Of a stretch of DNA of 64,000 nucleotides, positions 13,271 to 24,627 are shown in pieces. A model generated the notes under the pieces. That model had not been told where the DNA came from. It saw only the letters and a list, made by a program, of their open reading frames with translations, and did not search any database. Both the position numbers and the translations under genes were made by a program. How positions within the stretch are numbered: position 1 is the stretch's first letter; each line of letters opens with the position of its first letter. Origin of the DNA: Dinochytrium kinnereticum (taxonomy: Eukaryota > Chytridiomycota > Chytridiomycetes > Chytridiales > Chytridiaceae); assembly GCA_027604005.1 (NCBI GenBank), contig JADGJT010000036.1, forward strand, positions 35,504 to 99,503. Reading direction: 5' to 3'.

Positions 13271-16200
13271 TCAAACATTTCCACCCTGAAAATTGATCCC
13301 ATAACAAAACGGATCCTTCTCCTTACTCTGCACATAAGTTCCATTAAACCCATTCCCCCACCTTCGATGCTCCATACAAGTTAAATACGCTTCAGGCGCA
13401 CACACCTCCCCATCCGCCCTGTTCAACAACCAAGCCGGGAACGGCACCTGAAACCAAGCGTTCCCATGAAACGCCGCAAACACAAAAGTCAGTGAAATGG
13501 CCAACCCAGAATCAAGCGCCGCGCTTAAAACATAGGAATGCCGTCTCCACCATCCGTGACGGTACTTTTTAACAAAATAGTTCATCAGAATTCCTATGAC
13601 CAATGGGGTGATGAGGTCGGATCGGACTGAACCAACGCCGCTGCCGGGGACGATGGCAATGAGTGGGACGTTGACGAGATGCCAGTACGAGTTGGGGAAG
13701 GCCCGGTGAAGGAGGTAGGGAATGATGGGGGCTAGAAGCCCGATGACGAATCCGAGGAGGGTTCCAAAGTAGGGAGAGCCAGGGCCGAAAAAACGAGCAG
13801 GACCTATTGCACCCCAGATTGCACCGGCGTTCAGGAAGATATTGTAATTGTTGGCTGGTTATTTGAGAAAGAGATTTGGTGTTAAGGGATGTAAGATGGA
13901 TGCTTGAACGCCACGTGAATCCGCAGTACCCAAAAGGCTGTTAAGGCAACTCACCAGTCCAGCCTAAAGGTGGATCGCTTTGGATCCTCCAAAGGTATGG
14001 TGACGATAGGTCGTCTTCCTTCAGTCTAACCCCCAAATCTCTTCCAAAAGACTCATATATTCTGAACGCGACAAACACGTTGATAATCGAGGACATGACG
14101 GTGGCCACCAGCTGTGCAATGAACATAGACCTTGGTGGCACTTTCACATAATGTCCCAACTTCAAATCCGACACAAGCAAAAGCCCCTGATACATTGCCA
14201 TGTAAGACAAAGTCTTGAAGGCCATGACAGCAGCAATCCTCCCAGGCAAAATCAACCCAATGATAAACTCCGACATCACGTTCAACCCAATCTGCTGTCC
14301 GGAGATCGCCTGAATGATCCCAATCGGAAGAATCGACACAACAGCCAAAGCAAGGCCCAACACAACTCCCCACCACGGAAGGTCAAACCCACCAAATTGA
14401 CAAACACAGATCGCAGCAATCGCATTGACCAACAAAAGACCAGCGTACCATGCATCAGGAACATCAGGGTACCGATCCATCAACCTCGCGTGCAAGTCAT
14501 GAGCGTCCAATTCCTTCATGGCGGATGAAAACCTATGCCAAATATCTTTTCCGTACCACAGCGCCGCGTGAACAAGACTTGCGGAGAACGCGACAAACCC
14601 TGCAGAGTATTCGATAGCAAAGAAGGTCGTGATGTAGATTGGACGCTGAGATTCGTAGTAGGGGATATTGAGAGTGAGGTTCTGGCGAAAGACAAAGTTG
14701 CGGGCGGAGATTGCCGTGCCGTTCTTGTTGAACAGGTCAATGGAGTTGAGGGTGCGGCCATAGGGATAGATGAAGAGGGAGTCAGTGCCGTTTGGGCCTT
14801 GAGTAGGATCGGTGCCGAGCTTTTGGTCTATGCCAAAGGCGTTACGGGACCAAAAGATTGGGGTCAAGAACCAGAGAATGAGCCAGACTTTGTACAGAAG
14901 GGGATTTAGTTCTAAAATTCTCTATAAAGCGAAGCCAAAATACTTACGTCCAAAAACCTGATTTAACAAAGCCCACAAAGGCGAGGTAATAGGCGCCAGC
15001 GGAGCAATAACGCTCCAATCAAATGATAATGAGAACAGCCCGATCCCACCATCTGGCATTGCGCTTCCCAAGAAGTTCGCCATCCTCGGATTAGGCATTA
15101 TCGGCGCAAAATAACAAAGAACCGATACCGCTGACAGAATCGGCATGATGTAATTCGGAAGCAAGTGGTAAAGGGCAGCCACTCCCGTCATGATCCAATA
15201 AAACCTAAACCTCGAAATCCCCCATGCCGATCGAACAGATGGAAACGTCGGATCAGAAGTTGCCCTGTTCCTAGATAGCATCCTCTCAAAGTTTTCTATA
15301 ATTCCTTTCTTGTTGGACTGCATTGGAATAACGGATCCAGGCCTAGGAGAAGCTGGCAACTCAGACCTCCCGACTATCGTAAAGGAGCAGTCTACGATAG
15401 ACGGTGTCATAGACCTTCGATTCAAGCTCCCGCTTCTAAGAGTATCCGAAGAGCCCTCGCCTAACTCGCCATCGTGAACCGATGGAGGACGAGGCACTGG
15501 TCTGTTATCTTCGTCCTCATCCTCAAAAGCCTTAGTAGGGATGTTGTGAAGGGAGTTTAGCAGGGCTACAATCGATAAGTTTGAGGGCCAGAGCATTGCA
15601 GCTGGACGGACAAGGTAGCGTCGACAGAGACCGGCTAACCCATAACCCGAGATTTGGGTAACGATGGCAAAGGTAATGCAGGATAAGGTCGTTAGATCTT
15701 CTTGGTAAAGTTGGTATTTCTGGCCAATGATATTGTAAAGGGCGTAGGCTGTTCACAATTAGAAAAGAAAAGCAATAAAGAACCAGAAGTGAAGTAAAAA
15801 TAAGTAGCTAACCTGTATTCGCTCCAGAGTTACAAAACACATAGATTAAGGCGTGCTCTTTGTGGTTAAAGCGTCCAGGGTTGAAGGTGAACTCCTTGCC
15901 ATAAGGCATTTTGTACTTTGTGGTTGGAAGCGTTGCAGCCATAAATAGCCCACACGGGTAAGCCAAAAGAACACCGATGAAAGGGCTAGCATACTTGAAC
16001 GAAAAACGAATCAACATTCTGTCTACATCAAAGAAGCGACGGCGAATGAACTAAGGGTTTGCCAATCACTCACGAAAACATTGGTCCTGAACGAAAAGAG
16101 GGTGTTCGCAGCCGCTAAAACTCCGCAAAAAATAATGCCCAAGAACCACGCCCGGAAGGTTCCCACTGGAAGTTCATGATCATCCGACCTCGACACAACC

Positions 16201-17918
16201 GCGTCAACAATATCATAAATCTCATCCACATAGTCCTCCTCTATCTCTATCTCCTCCCCTTCACTAGCCTTATTGCCCTCATCTTCTACCGGTGATTTCC
16301 GATGAGAAGTAGGAGGAGCTGAGGCTGGGAAATATGCAGACCCAGGAAACGCGCTATCAATAGGAGCGGGGCCGGAGGAAGAACTGGGTGCACTTTTGCA
16401 ATCGGGGCGATCGGAGGTGGTAACAGCCTGTGGAGGAAATTTGAGCAGGTCGACTGTGGCTTTCTTCGGTGCTGAGTTCACGGGGGTTGTGGGTGGATTA
16501 GCGCCTGTGGAAGACAGCGGTTCGGCTGAAGGCTTAGTCGAGTAGGAGGTGTCGGTAGATGAAGTAGAGGTAAAAGATGATATTGGACCAGAAGAAGATT
16601 GGTTTCCTCCTCGCTCCTTCCTCTTTTCCCGGTTCTCCCTCTTTTCCCTCTTGTTACTCTTCTTCTTCATCGCCCCAATCTGATCAATGCTTGGATTCTG
16701 TAGAATCATTGTCGGAGGTGTTCGGCTCATCCCACCCGGCTTTTGCGACGCTTTGCGTGTGACGATTTGAGGGACTACTGGCTGCTCGCTCGCTGGCGTC
16801 AGAGCGTTCGAGGTGCAGCCATTCGATTCGGCGGATGGCTGACTCTGATTCACACCACTGGTGGCGATGTTTGGGGAATCCGTTAAAGATAATTGTGAGG
16901 GTATGGAAGGTAGGCTAGCTGCCGGTATGGCCACGTTGGATGCAGAGTGAATATCAGAGATCGGAGCCTGATGTGCAGAAGGGGTGGACGGGACTTGGTT
17001 GGGTAAATACATCGAAAGTAAATGCTGTAGGGTATCAGGTAACATGGGTCCAGAGGGAATGGCGCTCGCTGGGGCAGAGGGTGGACCGGCATGCATCCCC
17101 AAAATTGATTGCTGAAGTTGGAAGAGCTGCTGCTGTTGTTGCTGAAGGTTTGCTTGCAGCAATTGGAGTTGAAGTAGCCTGTCCGAGTCCAGCTGTGGTT
17201 GAGAGTGTTGCAGAGAACTAAAGGCAGATTTTGAGATGGGAGGATGTGTCGAAAGCAGGTGATGCCGAGAGAGGTCTCCCGAAGACTGTGGATGCGCATT
17301 GGGAGGACTCGGCAGAGTCGGTTGAAACATGACTGGCTGTTCCTTCTGCAAATGCACCGCTGCTTGTACAGATTTCGCCATCGACGTTGTAGAAGTAGGT
17401 ATTTGATCAGGCATCAGGCTCGGGGTTGGGGTCTGCAAAGACAGAGCAGGCTGAGGCGATGGAATCAAATGGATAGGAGAGAATGTCAATGGTTGATGAT
17501 GAAGGACAGCAGTGTCGGGCATTCCGAGAACTTGAGGAACCTGCATAGTCGTTTGCACCATCTGAGCCACGATAGGTGCAGAGTGCACCGGCGAGCCAGA
17601 CACTCCAGGCTGCTCCAATGTGTTCCTTGCGCCATGGGCAGCCTCATTAGACATGGACAAATGTTGTGTGGCCCCGACGGCTGCCTCCAGCTCCAGCTTT
17701 TTCATAGAAAGCCACCGCTGCGCCATTACATGAGCCTGCTGCATCTGCTGAACATTCATGGAGGGCCCAGCCCTCAAGATTGAAGAGTGGTTTACCGTGG
17801 AGGACCCATCTCCAGATACTCCATTGCCCTCAGGTACCGATGCAGCCATCATTCGCATGATGAGCATCATCTGCTCATCAATGCTGTCAGCACCTGCCGA
17901 CCCCCCTGATGAGTCCAT
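13271..17918 (-). CDS. Oligopeptide transporter with giant low-complexity N-terminal extension
   Basis: OPT-family proton-coupled peptide transporter of the plasma membrane. The model has five exons: 16074-17918, 15813-15993, 14948-15748, 13955-14887 and 13271-13854. It is 1447 residues with all phases closing. The transporter proper begins near residue 570 (DAVVSRSDDHELPVGTFR) and shows the family signature NPGRFNHKEHALIYV, then GLNVMSEFIIGLILPGR, LKLGHYVKVPPRSM, GAIGPARFFG and HGWWRRHSYVLSAALDSGL. The preceding 570 or so residues are Ser/Gln/Pro-rich with a Gln-rich segment (residues about 255-285), a dense basic patch (KKKSNKREKRENREKRKERG) and a final acidic stretch. They are in one uninterrupted frame with the transporter. 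OPT proteins are normally 750-900 residues with a short soluble N-terminus, so this length is exceptional. A downstream internal start is possible. Confidence 0.88.
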
Positions 17919-18377
17919 GGATTCCCTGAAAGCGTCTCAATTTCGTACTTTCTCTGACTGGTATCCAGCAACTAAAGTGTCCGGAGCACGTTGCAGCGAC
18001 TCGCTTCGCTTAGGAATAATATCCTTCGATATGCGATCACGGCTCGTCTTGCGCAGATGACGGCCGCATGCGCACACACACGAACAGATGACTTGAGCAG
18101 GGGCGGTTGGCGTTGCTGTTGGGCGTCGTTAGGCGCTGCCGAGACCTGGGAGCGTTTGATAGGCACAGTGAGTGTGACAACACCGTGGGAATGGAGCAAT
18201 GCGCCAGCCAATCAAATAATCCATTCGCAGACGCGCTCGCGTCCCGCGTGTCATCACTGTGACAATTCAAAGTCCGAAAAGACATCCTCATCCAGATTCC
18301 AGACGACTACGCAAAACAAACGATTTCCTTTGACGAGTTGACGCCCTCCCATCGACTCGCATTGATCAGCGACTGCC
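17919..18377. promoter_or_regulatory. Divergent promoter between two OPT paralogues
   Basis: About 460 bp separate the start codons of the two head-to-head oligopeptide transporters. No TATA box is obvious. The region likely carries shared regulation of the pair, which is inference from the arrangement. Confidence 0.45.
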
Positions 18378-21375
18378 ATGGCCGCTCGCCTCTCACCTCT
18401 CCGCAGGCTTCCGGTCTCAGAAACCGAGCAACAGCGCGGAGAGTCTGAGCTCACGCTCGAGGACATTGATCCTTACTACAGCACCCAAGAACTCACCAGC
18501 GAATCCGCCAACGCACCACTAGAAGACCTTTCATTCAAAAAGCGCCGCTCTCGAGTTACAGTTGCAGAAACTGCCGCTCCCCAGCCACCTCCCAATGAGA
18601 GCCCTTTTGACGACCTCACGGATATCTACGATACTGTTGACGCAGTCGTTCCCCGTCATGACGACCCTACTCTGCCGGTCTTAACGTTCCGAGTTATCCT
18701 TCTCGGAGGGTTTTTTTGCGTTGCTTTGGCTTGCGCCAACACTCTGTTCACTTTTAGGACCAATTACTTTTATGCCAACCCCTTTATCGGGGTGCTGATT
18801 TCTTACCCGTTGGCAAAGTTTATGGAGAAGGTCTTGCCAAAAGGAATCTTGAATCCTGGACCATTCAATCACAAGGAGCATGCATTAATCTATGTTGCTT
18901 GCAACTCTGGAGCGAACACAGGTTTGGAGTTTTTATACCTTCATAACTATTTGTCTCTTGTTTCAATAGCAATCAAAGACATTCCCTCCCTTGCTATCCC
19001 TCATCTCCTGTTGCATAACTAACTAAATCAATGTATACAGCCTACGCACTCTACAACATTGTTGGACAGAAGTACCAGCTATATCAGGAAAACCTTACGG
19101 ATGTCTGGGCAGTACTCTTTGCCATCAACACGCAAATCTTCGGCTACGGTCTCGCTGGTCTTTGCCGTCGCTATCTCGTTCGTCCTCCCTCTATGCTCTG
19201 GCCCTCCAACCTTTCCGTCGTGGCCATGCTTAATTCTCTTCATGAGTCTCAAACCCTTTCGGCATCCTCTTCCAACCCAGGATCAAGGTTTAGGTTTTTC
19301 TGGATTGTGACAGGGATCGCAGCATTATGGCAGATTGTCCCTGGCTACATTGCTCCAATTTTCACGGCCGTCAGTGTACTGTGCTGGGTCGCACCGTATA
19401 CTCCGAGACCAGATTTAGTGAGATTGATGGGGAGCGCGCAGCAGGGATATGGGATGGGGAGTCTTTCCTTTGACTGGAATACGATTTCTGTGCTTTCACC
19501 CTTGACCACTCCTTTGTGGGCATTGATTAATCAGGTCTTGGGACGTACGTAATACCATGGACCCACTGTCCCTCAAAAGGCCTTTTTTTCTCAATATCGT
19601 TTCCTCCCCCTTCAATATCTCTTTCTCTATATTCACAAACCTCCCATTTATTAAAAACAGTCTGGCTTTTCGTATGGATTATCACACCTCTCCTCTGGTA
19701 TAATAACGTCTTTGGCAAAGACTACGACCTGGGCTCCCTCCCCAGTCAGGGCCCGAACGGCACCGGCCGTTTCTACCTCTCTCGAGCAATCAACACCCCT
19801 GCTCTCTTCGATAAGACTGGTCGAGCAATACCTGCGCGAAGTTTCGTTACGCTCCCCTCCCTAACCCTCAACGAAACTCTTTACGAATCCGCTCGCCCTA
19901 TTTATATAACCACTTACTTTGCGATGGACTACTTTTGCTCTTTTACTGTGTTCACAGCCGCGTTAGTCCATGTTGCGTTGTGGCATGGAAGAGATATTGT
20001 GAGGAGGTTTAGATCCGCATTGAGGGATTTGGATTCGAACGATATCCATGCTAGGTTGATGGATGTTTATCCCGAAGTGCCGGATTGGTGGTATTGGGGA
20101 TTGCTAGGGCTGAACACGGTAGGCGCGGGCGTTGTTTGCCATTTTGGCGGGTTTGATCTTCCTTGGTGGGGAGTCTTGCTAGGATTGGCTTTGGCGATGG
20201 TGTCTGTTCTTCCCATTGGGATTATCCAAGCTGTATCGGGTCAAGCCATTGGTTTGAATGTCATGTCGGAATTCATGATTGGTTTGATCCTCCCTGGTCG
20301 TATGGCAGCCGTCATGGCCTTCAAAACCCTCTCCTATATGTCTATGTATCAAGGCCTTCTCCTTGTTTCCGACCTTAAACTCGGCCACTACATGAAGATT
20401 CCCCCCCGGCACATGTTTGGAGTTCAACTGGCCACAACGATTGCTTCCTCTATCCTCAACGTTTTTGTTGCCAAAACCATCTACGAGTCATTTGGGCGGA
20501 CCTGCGTCGATAAAGAAGACGGGTCACGAATTTGTGATTTGTGGAAACTCCAAGAGAACCCCCCCCTTGGTTGGTCAGCAACCAACTACAACGTCTTCCT
20601 CAATGCTGGAGCAATCTGGGGGGCAATTGCACCGGCTAGGTTCTTTGGGCCTGGATCTCCTTACCAATGGACGCTACTTGGTTTCGGTATTGGTCTCGTT
20701 CTTCCAGTGATCCCATGGTCACTTCACAAGGCCTTCCCGAAAAGTGGCTGGCATTACGTCAACATCCCTCTTATAGTCATCTTCCCTGGACTCGGGGCGG
20801 GATCAACACGGTCAGAACTGATCACCCCCCTGCTCGTCGGAATCATTGTGAATTACTTTATCAAAAAGCATCGACATGGGTGGTGGAAAAAGTACGCTTA
20901 TGTCATGTCTGCGGCTTTGGATTCCGGCCTTGCAATCACGTTGACTTTGCTGTTCTTGGGATTTCAGAGCGGAATTGGGGCTAGAACTGAGAGTGAGACA
21001 AATAGACTTTTCCCTTTCTGGGCGCTCAATCGTGTTGGTAAGGACAATACTCCTTTCACCAAGTCTTGACTCAATCGCCTTTCCGTTTCTATTCCTCTTT
21101 CAATACCCAACCCCTCACTAAATTCTTTTTTTGCCCCTTCTTGATCTGATATGAACGCCAACTATTTCACAGACGGTGAAAACTGCGCCGAAGACTGGTA
21201 CCTCCGTTGCAGCGAAAATGCAGCCTGGGGAAAAGCATGGGGCAAAACTGGTTACTACCAAATCAAAGAAATCGACCCATTCTGTACAAGTATCAACTTC
21301 CAAAATGGAAATGCTCGAGCGAGACAAGCTGCTTTCGAGAGTGGCATCGTCACAAATGCAACAGATTATTATTAG
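18378..21375 (+). CDS. Oligopeptide transporter (OPT family), standard length
   Basis: Paralogue of the neighbouring minus-strand OPT gene. The model has four exons, 18378-18921, 19041-19544, 19661-21037 and 21173-21375, coding 875 residues. The soluble N-terminus is about 85 residues and leads into DAVVPRHDDPTLPVLTFR. Family signatures follow: NPGPFNHKEHALIYVAC, the long central loop with DIHARLMDVYPEVPDWW, GLNVMSEFMIGLILPGR, LKLGHYMKIPPRHM, GPGSPYQWTLLGFG and HGWWKKYAYVMSAALDSGL. Three intron positions (after SGANT, after QVLG and before WLF) coincide with those of the paralogue. The paralogue's intron in the TG/A site before NNYN is absent here. This gene instead has an intron before DGENCAEDW that the paralogue lacks. 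It probably imports tetra- or pentapeptides or glutathione-like peptides; substrate is unknown. Confidence 0.93.
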
Positions 21376-22093
21376 TTGCATGCCGGGAATACTTCATGGA
21401 ATATGTGTTTTTTGAAGTTGGTGGAGATGAATATAATAATATTTTCCTTTTTTAATTAATTCCTGCATCGCAATTTGCGCCTGGACCACACAGCATTCTG
21501 GACAACGGTGTTCTCAACCCACAGTAAAACCTCAAACGACCACAACATTTCCTCGATGCATTCTTTATCCTCAACCCTGGTTTTAAATTTCTTTCTTTTT
21601 ATCCTCGAGACTTTAACAAGAATATTTCCATGAGTTCCTGCCGTTCAGCCAAGAATCCAAAAGCTATCACAATTACGCCTCTCAGTCCATTTGACACATC
21701 CCCATTCTCCCACCATGACAGTCAGAGAGCTCTCCAGAAAACATATTGTTCAGAATCCCGGGAACTATGAAGAAGGCAAAAAAAAGTAAAGGGTCGGATG
21801 TGAAGAGTTTTGGCAGGGCATTTGGTGGTTGAAGTTGATAATCGCAAATGAGGGGATGCCAGCAAATGCGGTGCATCTGCATATTTTATTCCATGCGATC
21901 TTCTATCCGCGACTTGCTCATATATTGTATTGTAACAAGCGGCTGGAATCTTTGTAGGCCTCGCTACATCGAAATTTATCTGTTCTGCATGCAGATATGA
22001 GCACATAACCCCTCTGATATATTGGAGGTGCCAAGTGACTCTCCTGTTTGTATTTGATAATTGGTTGGTACTTGACAACTCTCATAAAAGTTG
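21376..22093. other. Intergenic, no gene seen
   Basis: This lies between the OPT paralogue and the DNA methyltransferase, which are in tandem. It holds OPT 3' UTR (AATATAATAATATTTTCC near 21430) and the methyltransferase promoter. Small open frames on both strands have no recognisable content. Confidence 0.4.
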
Positions 22094-24247
22094 ATGAACA
22101 AAGCCAACTTGCGTTTCGATGGTGTCCCTGTTGGTACGTAAACTCTGCATCCCTCATATCAGGTCCTGATTCCCTTCAAGGTGGTTTCGTAGTGGAGGCA
22201 CGTTATGCCAATATCCTGGCAAAACTTCTTCGGGTGCATGGATGGCTCAAGACCTCAGGCGTGAAAGTGACGCCATTTAAAAGTGACCGCTTGCCAGGTT
22301 GTCAACCTCCTGGTGATGATGGCCAGGTTAATGCTATTTATGTGATTGATATTGCTCGGGATAGATGGAAAGATCTCGTTTGTGATGGTGAGAGGGATGT
22401 GGCGTTGGAGAATGCAGAGGATGACTCCAGGAAAGAGTGCACACAACAGGGCTTGATTGCTGTTCACCTCAATACTAAGGGAGCTGCCGTAATGGAGAGT
22501 ATTGTCTTTGATTACCGTGGAGCTTCATCGGATGACGACCGGAAAGGCGGTTCAGGGATTGAGGAAGAACGGGAGATTCTCTCAGTGGCCTCTTCCATTG
22601 GGGCATTATGGGTTCCTAAGCTCCGAGTTCGATCAAAAGAATGTCTTGGAGCATTTCGAAGCAAAGCAGTCTTATCTTCAAATCCAAGCTCAGACACAAG
22701 CCAATTCAGGTGATCTACCCTTTTCTCATTCTTTCTTCCTCTAAGTGTACTTAGATTCATCGAGCTCTTTGCTGGCATCGGGGGATTCCGATTGGGGTTG
22801 GAGCCGTTGGGTGGAAGGTGTGTTTTTGCATCGGAGATATCGGATGAGTGTAGAAAAGTTTATGCTGCCTTTCACCGGAGAAGGGGAAGGTGCAGTGGTA
22901 TGGCAGATGGTTGTGGTCTCACAACGGGACCAGTAGATAGATTGGGATGCCAGCTCAATGCGGTGGCAGATGAGGTTGAAACTACAGATGGAAGAAGGGT
23001 TGGGACGTGCAAGGAAGCAGTAACTTCTTTATCTCTGGGCGACAACAAGGATAGCCGTGGTAATTTAGCGCTAGGAGAGGCTGGCCAAGAGATTCTTGTT
23101 GGGGATATCACGGAGATTGATGAACAGGATATACCCGACCATGATCTTCTTACTGCCGGATTTCCTTGCCAGAGTTTTTGCAAGGTCGGGCCTAAAACAG
23201 GATTATCCGACACACGTGGGGAACTGTTTTTTGAGGTGAGATTTTTCACTAATGTTGGCAAGGAATACGTTGTAATATGCCGTGTTCTTTATCGTTTAAG
23301 ATTGTGCGTGTCTTGCACGGTAAGAGACCGAAAGCGTTTTTGCTAGAGAATGTGGCAAACCTTCTGGAGTTTGATGGTGGCGAAACGTTTGCGCTAATCC
23401 TATCGCATCTTCGAGGTGAAGGATACCAGTGAGTTGCTTGTTTGTTTTTTTGTTTTTGTTTTTTTTTTTTGAGGGGGGGGGGGGGGGGGGGGGGGGGTTA
23501 TAATTATAAAATTGGGAAAAACAAGTAAATTTTAATTTTTAAATGTGTGGTCAANNNNNNNNNNCCCCCCCCCACACGTCTGCAAGGGGCTCACACTACT
23601 TTTTTTTCAGTGTTCATTGGAGGGTCATTGATGCCGCAGACTTTCTTCCACAGGTTAGAAAGCGGGTATACTTTGTAGGGCTGCGTGAAGACTTGGCAGC
23701 CAGTGCAGACGCATTCGAATGGCCCATTGCTAAACCCTCCACACAAACACTTCGCGATATTTTGGATCCAGATCCACCCGCTGCAGACTTGATCTTGACC
23801 GACAGGCAAATATCTGTCGTTATGTCCACACGCGCATTTCGTCCTAGCAACGGCCACGCTCACGGAGGCTGGACGTGGAGGACAGCAGACGTGGATGGAA
23901 AAGCAAGAACCCTTATGTCTAGCTACAAATCCGCTTTTCGCCTCTGCTCTGAGTTTGTTCCTGTCCCTCTTCCACCACTCTCACCCTCATCCAACCGAAA
24001 TGATCTTATTCGACCATTGCGCTTTTACTCTCCGAAAGAGTGTGCGAGAATAATGGGATTTCCTGACACTATCTTTGGTGAACTTTGGGCGAAGGATTCT
24101 GAGCGTCGTGCATTGCTCGGTGAGGAGGACGGCCCTCTACCAGCCCCCAACGCCTTCTACCACATGATTGGGAATGCCGTATGCCCTCCTGTCATCCGAG
24201 CTATTGGAGAACCGCTGGTCGCGCAGTGGTTGGCCCACTGCTGTTAA
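22094..24247 (+). CDS. DNA (cytosine-5) methyltransferase, bacterial-type, with unrecognised N-terminal domain
   Basis: S-adenosylmethionine-dependent C5 methyltransferase. The model has five exons, 22094-22121, 22163-22709, 22755-23235, 23301-23428 and 23611-24247, coding 606 residues. Motifs occur in standard order: I (RFIELFAGIGGFRLGLE), IV (TAGFPCQSFCKVGPKTG, catalytic Cys), VI (KAFLLENV), VIII (QVRKRVYFVG), IX (YSPKECARIMGFPD) and X (MIGNAVCPPVIRAIGEPL). The wording DTRGELFFEIVRVL and the compact size resemble prokaryotic restriction-modification methylases more than DNMT1, DNMT5, DIM-2 or TRDMT1. The first 192 residues (with GGFVVEARYANILAKLLR and HGWLKTSG) are not recognised. The large insert between motifs I and IV is Asp/Gly-rich. 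Introns 1 and 2 are only 41 and 45 nt. An assembly gap interrupts intron 4 but not coding sequence. All catalytic residues are present. Confidence 0.88.
23473..23573. repeat. Poly(G) tract, assembly gap and poly(C) tract inside an intron
   Basis: Within the last methyltransferase intron there is a run of 25 G (23473-23497), an AT-rich spacer, ten undetermined bases (23555-23564) and nine C immediately after the gap. The gap is thus bounded by homopolymer and its true length is unknown. It lies between the exon ending at 23428 and the acceptor at 23610, so the reading frame is unaffected. Confidence 0.9.
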
Positions 24248-24627
24248 CGGAGTGAGTCAGCGTGCAGGGGTCCGTCGACAGTAAATCCGCCGACATGGCT
24301 ACCAGCCTTTCGGGGGTCAGGGGTGTCACCAATACGTGTTCTCCAGAATTCTAAAAATCCGAATGGAAGATTCACGGTTTATTAGAGTATGCTCCGCCCA
24401 ATAACAAACAGAGGATTGCCAAGAACCATAAAAAGAACAAAGTGTCAATTCCACCGTGCGGCGGCACCTTCATCAGCGCAGCAACGGAGGACTGACCGGC
24501 CGCGCCTTGATCCCATCCTCGTTGTACACCTTGGCACGTCCAGCACGACCAGCGGAGATATCTTACCCTTTCCCCCTCAACCTTTGCTGCTGCACACTGT
24601 GCCTCAGGACTTGCCTTGCAAGCGGCA
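24248..24627. other. Intergenic, promoter region of transporter
   Basis: This is the methyltransferase 3' flank and the 5' region of the TPT-type transporter. Short open frames are present on both strands without a recognisable product. Confidence 0.35.
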
